Source: Bacteroidales bacterium
Lineage (GTDB): Bacteria; Bacteroidota; Bacteroidia; Bacteroidales; VadinHA17
Direction: 5' to 3'
NCBI GenBank assembly: GCA_017882245.1
Contig: JADGPV010000039.1
Coordinates: forward strand, 1-13,053
DNA: 13,053 nt
Part shown: piece by piece, positions 8,382 through 13,053 of the stretch
Numbering within the stretch: position 1 is the first letter of the stretch
Layout: each line of letters starts with the position of its first letter
The notes under the pieces: generated by a model
The model's database searches: none
Told to the model about the DNA's origin: nothing
What the model saw: the letters and a program-made list of their open reading frames with translations, nothing else
Position numbers and translations under genes: made by a program

Positions 8382-8469
8382 GTTGAAAGGTTGAAGGGTT
8401 GAGAGGTTGAAAAGTTGGAGGGATGAAGGATTGCATGATTGCATGATTGCATGATTGCATGATAACATG
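8382..8469. repeat. Octanucleotide tandem array, 11 units
   Basis: Eleven contiguous 8-base units in exact register. The first six are variants of GTTGAAGG (GTTGAAAG, GTTGAAGG, GTTGAGAG, GTTGAAAA, GTTGGAGG, GATGAAGG). Then come four identical ATTGCATG units (8430-8461) and a degenerate ATAACATG. The array fills most of the gap between the ggt-like stop and the M23 promoter. Identical neighbours suggest recent slippage expansion. Confidence 0.9.
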
Positions 8470-8506
8470 ACCCTCAGACTTCAGACGATTAACGCGGAAC
8501 GCGGAA

Positions 8507-10372
8507 TTACCAACCTATCCCGTAATCCTCTCCGAAGTTGCTTGATCCTCCCCAGAAACTTCCGTGCACATTATCAAACCCGATTGCATTTATCGGACCT
8601 GATGTTCTCTCCTGGAATGAGAGTTTGTATCCCATTCCGGCAAGTTCTTTTCTTACCCACTCAGGCATGCTGTTGTTCAGCACCAGGCCTCCCGGAACTT
8701 TCTCGTGTTCGCCGAAGCTTGAATGCATCTGCAGTGTCTTGAACGAGGGAGCCTCGCAGGCCTCCTGTATGGTCATTCCGAACTCGACAACATTCAGGAA
8801 GAACTGCAGCAGAAGCTGATCCTGTTCATCGCCACCCTGCTTTGCAAATGAGAGCAACGGCCTGCCGTCCTTCATGGCCAGTGTCGGGGTCAGCGTCACG
8901 CGCGGTCTCTTGCCCGGCTCGACAACATTAAACGGATTCTCTTTTTCATCAAGCACAAAACTCTGCATACGCTGGCTCATACCTATACCTGTATTTCCGG
9001 CTATGCATGCAGGTATCCATCCCCCGCTGGGGGTGACGGAGACGACCCATCCTTCTTCATCTGCTGCTTCGACGGATGTTGTGCCAGATTGGAATGTTTC
9101 GAGGAACCGCTCATATTTCTGCGGATCATCTCCAGGATAGATATTATTCTCCGAAGCGATTTGCCCGTCAAGCAATGTGCTGAACGGATTTGTCTTTCCC
9201 TCATACGGATATGGGTTGCCGGGCTGTGTGACAGGATCATTGCGGTCATGATTGATCAGCCTGCTTCTCTCCTTTGCATATTCCTTCGAGAGCAATCCCT
9301 GCATGGGTTCCTCAGGTGGGAAGGCGGGATCGCCATAATAGAAATCGCGGTCAGCATAGGCAAGGTTCATGGCCTGGTAGAGTGTATGGATATATCTGGT
9401 TGAGTTATACCCCATCTCCTTCAGGTTAAAGTTTTCAAGTATGTTCAGTGTCTGCAGCATCACGGGTCCCTGTGACCACTGCTGCAGTTTATATACTTCT
9501 ATACCTCTGTAAGTTGTCATCAGAGGTTCTTCGATCTTCACCTTCCACAGTGTCAGGTCCTCTTCGGTGATCAGTCCTCCCTGCTCGCTGCTGCCTCTGA
9601 CAAATTCTTTTGCTATATCACCTTTATAAAACCTGTCGTGTGCAGCATAGATTGCCTCTTTTCTTGTCCTGCCCTTCTTCAGTGCAAGCTGCTCGGCATC
9701 CACTAGCTTTGTCAGTGTGGCCAGAAGGTCTTTCTGGATAAATATTTCGCCAGCTGACGGGGCCTCGCGTTCATCACCTGCATGAGTAAGGAACACTTTT
9801 GCCGAATAAGGCCATTCCCTGATCCGGTCCTTGTTACGTTCAATTGAGTTGGCTGTCTGTGCCTCTATGGGATAACCCGCTGCCATCTGCATGGCAGGCG
9901 CGAGCACTTCCTTCAGGCTCATGGTACCGTATTCTGCGAGCATGGTCATCAGTCCGCCCGCCGTGCCAGGGGTCACAGCGGCGAGAGGACCGTATTCCGG
10001 AGGGTATTTCATCCCCTTCGACTTAAAGAACTCTGCTGTGGCTCCGGTAGGTGCCACTCCCAGGGCGTTTATGGCGATGACTTTTTTTGTCTTCGGGTTA
10101 TAGATGAGTGCCTGTGTCTCGCCGCCCCAGCTTAGAACGTCCCACATGGTGCATGTGGCGGCGACCATGGCACATGCCGCATCGACTGCGTTGCCTCCTC
10201 TGTCAAAGATCATTGCTCCGGCGGTAGCTGCCAGGGGTTTGCCTGTGATAGCCATCCAGTGAATACCATGAAGAGGCGGTTTCTGAGTTGTTACATTTAA
10301 TGTATTGAATGACTGTGCATTAGCCATAATAATCATACTTAACAGACTTATGGAAATAATAATTCTTTTCAT
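8507..10372 (-). CDS. Exported gamma-glutamyltransferase-family (Ntn) hydrolase
   Basis: A member of the self-cleaving GGT family, which removes or transfers gamma-glutamyl or similar acyl groups, placed outside the inner membrane. I start at ATG 10370-10372 (621 residues), where MKRIIISISLLSMIIMANAQ is a clear Sec signal peptide; the frame reaches 10429 but that extension crosses a palindrome. The large subunit contains GGNAVDAACA (59-68) and AAVTPGTAGGL. The small subunit should begin at catalytic T431 in SGTTSVEAADEEGWVVSVTPSGG and has 191 residues, the E. coli size. GG of AKQGGDEQDQ (513-514) fits the oxyanion hole. The canonical DGRExAP arginine, which binds the glutamate carboxylate, is missing: the place reads INALGVAP (101-108). 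The substrate may therefore not be a gamma-glutamyl compound. No terminator is visible after the stop. Confidence 0.85.
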   Translation of the reverse strand: MKRIIISISLLSMIIMANAQSFNTLNVTTQKPPLHGIHWMAITGKPLAATAGAMIFDRGGNAVDAACAMVAATCTMWDVLSWGGETQALIYNPKTKKVIAINALGVAPTGATAEFFKSKGMKYPPEYGPLAAVTPGTAGGLMTMLAEYGTMSLKEVLAPAMQMAAGYPIEAQTANSIERNKDRIREWPYSAKVFLTHAGDEREAPSAGEIFIQKDLLATLTKLVDAEQLALKKGRTRKEAIYAAHDRFYKGDIAKEFVRGSSEQGGLITEEDLTLWKVKIEEPLMTTYRGIEVYKLQQWSQGPVMLQTLNILENFNLKEMGYNSTRYIHTLYQAMNLAYADRDFYYGDPAFPPEEPMQGLLSKEYAKERSRLINHDRNDPVTQPGNPYPYEGKTNPFSTLLDGQIASENNIYPGDDPQKYERFLETFQSGTTSVEAADEEGWVVSVTPSGGWIPACIAGNTGIGMSQRMQSFVLDEKENPFNVVEPGKRPRVTLTPTLAMKDGRPLLSFAKQGGDEQDQLLLQFFLNVVEFGMTIQEACEAPSFKTLQMHSSFGEHEKVPGGLVLNNSMPEWVRKELAGMGYKLSFQERTSGPINAIGFDNVHGSFWGGSSNFGEDYGIGW

Positions 10373-10403
10373 AATTTCTCTTCTGAAAGTACAGCGATTT
10401 TTC

Positions 10404-10423
10404 AATTGCCATCCTTGGCAATT
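10404..10423. promoter_or_regulatory. Palindrome upstream of the GGT-like gene
   Basis: AATTGCCA (10404-10411), spacer TCCT, then TGGCAATT (10416-10423): a perfect 8-base inverted repeat, 31 bases before the start codon. It lacks a T-run on the minus strand, so an operator or leader hairpin is more likely than a terminator of the upstream haem-protein gene. Confidence 0.4.
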
Positions 10424-10493
10424 TCGCAAATTATTATGATTATTATATGTCCCCCGGGGAGTTACTTGTAGAGTTTTGTTTTAGAGGATGATT

Positions 10494-10880
10494 TCATTTA
10501 ATACCCGAAAGTGTTGCAGCCCAGTCGCAGATAATTTTCTTTTCTTTATCTGAAGGCTTAACCTCAGGATTAGCATCTAGATATTTCTGTGGAGGCATCT
10601 TGCCCTTGGTCAACATTTTGCACATATCTTGTCCGGTTGAAACCTGCTTTTCGGTGGAATACTCATCCCATTTCGTAAAATTGAATTTCATTTTAGCCAG
10701 GGGGTTCCCATCTTCAGAATGGCAGGCGATACAGGATCTCTCCACAATGCTTTTCACTTCTGCAGGTACGGGTTTCGGCTGGTAAGTCTCTTTTTGTTCG
10801 GTTTGTGCTTTCAGAGGGTTAGCGACACCAACGGCAAGCAACAGGGCGGCAGCTGAAATAATCATCGTAATTTTTTTCAT
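10494..10880 (-). CDS. Small exported single-haem c-type protein
   Basis: A 128-residue protein with a Sec signal peptide (MKKITMIISAAALLLAVGVA, cleavage near LKAQ, residue 26). One covalent haem site, CIACH (50-54), follows VKSIVERS; this pattern resembles the Haem_bd type of short periplasmic haem domains. M95 in TKGKMPP is the likely second axial ligand. Two more cysteines (C87, C118) could form a disulfide. Role is probably electron transfer or haem-based sensing in the periplasm; the partner is unknown. It lies 121 bases upstream of the GGT-like gene on the same strand, and that gap contains a palindrome, so they may be separately controlled. Confidence 0.8.
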   Translation of the reverse strand: MKKITMIISAAALLLAVGVANPLKAQTEQKETYQPKPVPAEVKSIVERSCIACHSEDGNPLAKMKFNFTKWDEYSTEKQVSTGQDMCKMLTKGKMPPQKYLDANPEVKPSDKEKKIICDWAATLSGIK

Positions 10881-10998
10881 CTGAGTAATTTTAAATTTGT
10901 CTAAATCAATTCAAAGATCTTTTAATGGTAACTGAATTGTAAAGGTAGACAGGTATGATTGATTAATTATCGTTATAGCCAAGTTTTTTTGCAAGCCT

Positions 10999-11033
10999 GA
11001 ATGCGTCATTCTGTAAAAGACGTGTGAATGACG
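10999..11033. promoter_or_regulatory. Clustered inverted repeats upstream of the XRE-membrane gene
   Basis: GAATG-CGT-CATTC (10999-11011) is a short palindrome. Its right half, CGTCATTC (11004-11011), also pairs with GAATGACG (11026-11033). The cluster lies 76-110 bases before the XRE gene and between two divergent genes, a natural place for an operator. Evidence is symmetry and position only. Confidence 0.35.
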
Positions 11034-11053
11034 GGTAAAGTACACTGAAAATA

Positions 11054-11085
11054 TTTCACTGTTAATTTTTTCAGTCGTAATATTG
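11054..11085 (+). promoter_or_regulatory. Candidate promoter of the XRE-membrane gene
   Basis: TTTC (11054-11057), 20 bases, then TAATATTG (11078-11085): one mismatch in each half to the Bacteroidota TTTG / TAnnTTTG pair, ending 23 bases before the ATG. Confidence 0.4.
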
Positions 11086-11108
11086 CTCTGAACTTTAATT
11101 TCACTGCC

Positions 11109-11948
11109 ATGAAACAACCTGAATTAGGAAAAAGAATAGTTGAACTGAGGAAGGAAAAGGGTCTGACCCAGGAAGAACTTGTCGACCGGTGTAATATCAG
11201 TGTAAGGACTCTTCAGAGGATTGAGACCGGAGAGGTCACCCCGCGTGTCTATACCATAAAGACAATACTTGCCGCACTGGACTATGATCTGAGCAAGATA
11301 TCGGATAATGAGAACAGTTTTTTCGAAAGAGTGACTCTGTTTCTGAAGAATATATTCCTTATTGAGATCGACCAGGAGAAGCCATCAGGCTATCTTATCA
11401 GGCAGTTGAATATCGCATGGATATTCGGAATCATTTACTTTCTGTCAGGATTTGCCGAAGCGCCGGCAGAATATTACAGGTATGAAGAGGGCCGTATGAT
11501 CTTCAGCATTGCCTTGTATATAATAATCAAGATCGTTGTCCTGGTCTCCTTCTTCTTTTTTCAGCGCGGTTTTGTTCTGGTCGGTTTCCTTTTCAGGAAT
11601 TATCTGATGAAGATAATTTCATATATACTAATTTTCTGCATGCTGTTGACTATTGCATATGACATTGCTTCGGTGTTTTATGATGCGGATGAGCGCAAGT
11701 TTATATTGGGGGCTGAGGCTCTGACCTTCGGAACCATCTTAATTATATTCGGGTTCTCGCTGTTGAGACTGCGCAGGTCTGTCGGGATGGTTTCCACTTT
11801 TGCAGGGATATTTGAGATAGTCGCCGGGTGTTTTTTCCTCACGGTTATTTTATTTTTTATAGGTGATATCCTTTTGATTCCTGCCGAACTTTTTGAGATA
11901 GTAATTCTATACAAGTCTACTGAGCTGATAAGGTCGAAGCAGCAATAG
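11109..11948 (+). CDS. XRE-family DNA-binding domain fused to a multi-pass membrane domain
   Basis: Residues about 6-60 form a clear XRE (Cro/CI) helix-turn-helix: LGKRIVELRKEKGLTQEELVDRCNISVRTLQRIETGEVTPR, with the GLTQEEL and SVRTLQRIE core. After a short linker (FFERVTLFLKNIF) the rest is strongly hydrophobic, with five or six membrane helices (about 98-115, 129-160, 165-190, 198-219 and 224-268). The protein has 279 residues. This suggests a membrane-tethered transcription regulator; similar fusions occur in Bacteroidota, but I know of no defined signal for them. It stands alone, divergent from the haem-protein gene, with inverted repeats upstream that could serve autoregulation. No RNA-polymerase or protease partner gene adjoins it. 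Confidence 0.85.
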   Translation: MKQPELGKRIVELRKEKGLTQEELVDRCNISVRTLQRIETGEVTPRVYTIKTILAALDYDLSKISDNENSFFERVTLFLKNIFLIEIDQEKPSGYLIRQLNIAWIFGIIYFLSGFAEAPAEYYRYEEGRMIFSIALYIIIKIVVLVSFFFFQRGFVLVGFLFRNYLMKIISYILIFCMLLTIAYDIASVFYDADERKFILGAEALTFGTILIIFGFSLLRLRRSVGMVSTFAGIFEIVAGCFFLTVILFFIGDILLIPAELFEIVILYKSTELIRSKQQ

Positions 11949-11971
11949 ATTCTCCTTTTCCTGAAGTTCTC

Positions 11972-11993
11972 TCAGGCCGGTCCTCCGGCCTGA
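11972..11993 (+). terminator. Strong hairpin after the XRE-membrane gene
   Basis: TCAGGCCGG, loop TCCT, CCGGCCTGA: a perfect 9-base-pair, mostly G-C stem, 23 bases after the stop codon. The usual T-run is absent, so it may be a weak or factor-dependent terminator, or an mRNA 3'-end stabiliser. Confidence 0.5.
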
Positions 11994-12040
11994 AGGCTGT
12001 ATTCAATAATTCCATAAATCAATAACTTACCAATATCTCT

Positions 12041-12071
12041 TTTGTTATTAAAAATATTGGTTGTATATTTG
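12041..12071 (+). promoter_or_regulatory. Promoter of the tRNA-Met gene
   Basis: TTTG (12041-12044), 19 bases, then TATATTTG (12064-12071): a full match to the Bacteroidota TTTG-N19-TAnnTTTG promoter, ending 10 bases before the tRNA. It is the cleanest promoter in the window and supports the phylum assignment. Confidence 0.8.
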
Positions 12072-12081
12072 CATCCGATAT

Positions 12082-12153
12082 TGCGGGGTGGAGCAGTGGC
12101 AGCTCGTTGGGCTCATAACCCAAAGGTCGGAGGTTCGAATCCTCCCTCCGCTA
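12082..12153 (+). tRNA. tRNA-Met(CAT), initiator type
   Basis: The cloverleaf reads: acceptor 12082-12088 with 12146-12152, D arm GAGC/GCTC, anticodon arm TTGGG-CTCATAA-CCCAA (anticodon CAT), variable loop AGGTC, T arm GGAGG-TTCGAAT-CCTCC, and discriminator A12153. Two initiator marks are present: three consecutive G-C pairs at the end of the anticodon stem, and no pair at position 1:72 (T opposite T). The CCA end is not encoded (ACAA follows), so it is added afterwards. The exact first base could be 12082 or 12083. A terminator follows after 11 bases. Confidence 0.93.
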
Positions 12154-12193
12154 CAAAGAAAAAGCCCTGGCGCTGAAAGCGCCGGGGTTTTTT
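12138..12193 (+). repeat. Direct repeat, left copy (tRNA 3' end plus terminator)
   Basis: These 56 bases run from the T loop of the tRNA to the end of the terminator T-run. They recur at 12390-12445 with two differences (12150 G to A, 12164 G to A), exactly 252 bases apart. Confidence 0.9.
12165..12193 (+). terminator. Intrinsic terminator of the tRNA gene
   Basis: CCCTGGCGC (12165-12173), loop TGAAA, GCGCCGGGG (12179-12187), then six T. The stem is nine pairs with one T-G wobble: a textbook factor-independent terminator. Confidence 0.92.
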
Positions 12194-12389
12194 ATTGACA
12201 GCCCGAAGGAAGCTTGCTTACTGAAGGGATGGAAATAAAAAATCCGGCAGCCGACGAAGGAGGCTGACAGGGCTTTTTCTTTTCAGAAGCTCCCCCTAGA
12301 GGATCATGAGCGTAGCGAATAATCCTCCTATCGTATCAGCGGGACAGGGCTTTTTCGTTGTTAAGCTCTCAAAATGAGGATCATGAAAT
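12194..12389. other. Gene-free stretch with REP-like palindromes and inverted repeats
   Basis: No coding frame is supported here. The stretch contains a decayed hairpin (CAGCC 12248-12252 with GGCTG 12262-12266, followed by a T-run), two units beginning GACAGGGCTTTTTC at 12266 and 12343 (77 bases apart), and in each unit a GAGGATCATGA...AATAATCCTCC palindrome (12299-12328 and 12376-12397). The second palindrome lacks the eight loop bases GCGTAGCG of the first. These look like remains of tandem duplication of a palindromic element. Confidence 0.65.
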
Positions 12390-12445
12390 AATCCTCCCTC
12401 CACTACAAAGAAAAAACCCTGGCGCTGAAAGCGCCGGGGTTTTTT
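12390..12445 (+). repeat. Direct repeat, right copy (tRNA 3' remnant plus terminator)
   Basis: 54 of 56 bases match 12138-12193. It holds the 3' half of the T arm, the acceptor 3' strand (with CCACT instead of CCGCT) and the terminator, but no 5' half of a tRNA. It is thus a remnant, in the arrangement left by integration at, or partial duplication of, a tRNA 3' end. Confidence 0.85.
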
Positions 12446-12453
12446 CTTTGTAG
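12403..12453. terminator. Bidirectional terminator, 23-base-pair stem
   Basis: Left arm 12403-12425 (CTACAAAG, A6, CCCTGGCGC), loop TGAAA, right arm 12431-12453 (GCGCCGGGG, T6, CTTTGTAG). The arms pair over 23 positions with a single wobble, with an A-run and a T-run inside the stem, so it can stop transcripts from either side. The left copy at the tRNA lacks the CTTTGTAG part of the right arm. Confidence 0.75.
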
Positions 12454-12481
12454 CTCAAGATTAGCTTGATTATGCGAGGGA

Positions 12482-12509
12482 CAAAAATAACATAGCATAA
12501 GAGTATGTT
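12482..12509 (-). terminator. Candidate terminator after the AraC-family gene
   Basis: On the minus strand AACATA (12509 down to 12504), a nine-base loop, TATGTT (12494 down to 12489), then ATTTTTG. The stem is short and A-T rich, so this is a moderate call; it lies 24 bases after the stop codon. Confidence 0.4.
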
Positions 12510-12533
12510 TCGGGCATGGCCTTTTTTGTATAA

Positions 12534-13053
12534 TCAACCGTAAATCAGAAATATATCACGCTTTTCCAGAAAACTCCCAGCGTTTCGTTGGATAAATTCA
12601 TTATTATGGATAACAGGTAATTGCAGATCATCGCAATTGACCAATGTTGGGTTTTTGATACCAAGCTGCCGGTAGTCTGTCGGCGATATTCCAGTTTTCC
12701 TTTTAAACTGGTTCGAAAGATGAGAACTACTGCTGAAGTTTGTCAGGATGGAGATTTCCAGCAGACTAAGTTCGCTAGATCGTAGCAATTCCTTTACACG
12801 TTCAATCCTGTGGGCTATATAGAATTTTTCGATTGAAGTTCTCTTTACCTCTGAAAAAACAGAAGTAAGATAGCTATAATCGTAGTTTAGTTTTTCACAT
12901 AAAAAATCAGAAAGATTAGTTTTGATAGGATCGTCTGAATAATGAATTAACCCGATTATTGCGTTAGCAATTTTTTCAGAAATGATCTCCTTCCTGCTCT
13001 GGATTACTTCAAGTCCGAGTTGCAGCAAATCATTACTTAAAAGTTCTAATTTC
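12534..13053 (-). CDS. AraC-family transcription regulator, C-terminal part (cut by window edge)
   Basis: The frame is open to the right edge (residues KLELLSND precede the TTG at 13026-13028), so that TTG is probably internal and the N-terminus lies outside. Visible: a helical linker (SEKIANAIIGLIHYSDD), then the double helix-turn-helix of AraC regulators, from LSDFLCEKLNYDYSYLTSVF through FYIAHRIERVKELL and LSLLEISILTNFSSSSHLS to QFKRKTGISPTDYRQ. The pattern LSDFL..KL..DYSYLTSVFSEV...IEKFYIAHRIERVKELL matches, from memory, a short Bacteroidota group in which an N-terminal heavy-metal-associated-like domain precedes the AraC domain; that domain would be out of view. About 43 residues follow the DNA-binding domain (GIKNPTLVNCDDLQ to IFLIYG), longer than I would expect. 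Confidence 0.85.
   Translation of the reverse strand, partial: KLELLSNDLLQLGLEVIQSRKEIISEKIANAIIGLIHYSDDPIKTNLSDFLCEKLNYDYSYLTSVFSEVKRTSIEKFYIAHRIERVKELLRSSELSLLEISILTNFSSSSHLSNQFKRKTGISPTDYRQLGIKNPTLVNCDDLQLPVIHNNEFIQRNAGSFLEKRDIFLIYG

Noticed and set aside
8382..8469. CRISPR array
   Set aside because: Units are 8 bases, directly adjacent, with no spacers and no cas genes nearby.
10373..10429. N-terminal extension of the GGT-like protein by 19 residues
   Set aside because: A proper signal peptide starts at 10372; the extension would bury it and covers a palindrome.
10911..11117. A 68-codon minus-strand frame upstream of the haem-protein gene
   Set aside because: It overlaps the XRE-membrane gene start and the likely promoters, and has no recognisable features.
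12390..12445. A second functional tRNA gene
   Set aside because: Only the 3' part of the T arm and acceptor is present; D and anticodon arms are absent.

Overview
The window comes from a member of the Bacteroidota, probably Bacteroidales or a close relative. The grounds are: an N-terminal part of SprA (the large outer-membrane translocon protein of the type IX secretion system, found in this phylum), the futalosine-route menaquinone enzyme MqnC, promoter-like sequences of the Bacteroidota form TTTG-N19-TAnnTTTG (a full match sits before the tRNA gene), and almost no Shine-Dalgarno sites. Base composition is moderate and the reading frames are tightly packed.

Layout. (1) Positions 1-3446, minus strand: a pdxA-ruvA-sprA gene run. 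pdxA and ruvA overlap by four bases (ATGA), and sprA starts 15 bases after ruvA at a TTG codon and leaves the window at position 1. sprA carries an in-frame TGA between its signal peptide and the mature protein. (2) 3574-4677, plus strand: mqnC, divergent from pdxA. The 127-base gap between them holds a perfect 22-base palindrome just before pdxA. (3) 4734-8344, minus strand: an M23 peptidase gene, dxr, rseP and the 58-codon gene tatA, ending in a hairpin terminator that faces the end of mqnC. (4) 8378-8506: a short gap containing eleven tandem 8-base units abutting the M23 promoter. (5) 8507-10372, minus: an exported gamma-glutamyltransferase-like hydrolase. 10494-10880, minus: a small exported single-haem c-type protein. 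(6) 11109-11948, plus: an XRE-type DNA-binding domain fused to a multi-pass membrane domain. (7) 12082-12153: an initiator-type tRNA-Met with a strong promoter and terminator, followed by about 380 bases without genes. This stretch holds a second copy of the tRNA 3' end plus terminator, REP-like palindromes and long inverted repeats. (8) 12534 to the right edge, minus: the C-terminal part of an AraC-family regulator.

Most protein genes are housekeeping: vitamin B6 (pdxA), Holliday-junction processing (ruvA), menaquinone (mqnC), isoprenoid precursors (dxr), membrane proteolysis (rseP), twin-arginine export (tatA) and cell-wall maintenance (M23). I found no defence system, secondary-metabolite cluster or complete mobile element. 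The stretches most worth a second look are the stop codon inside sprA, the octamer array at the M23 promoter, and the duplicated tRNA tail with its repeat-rich surroundings.
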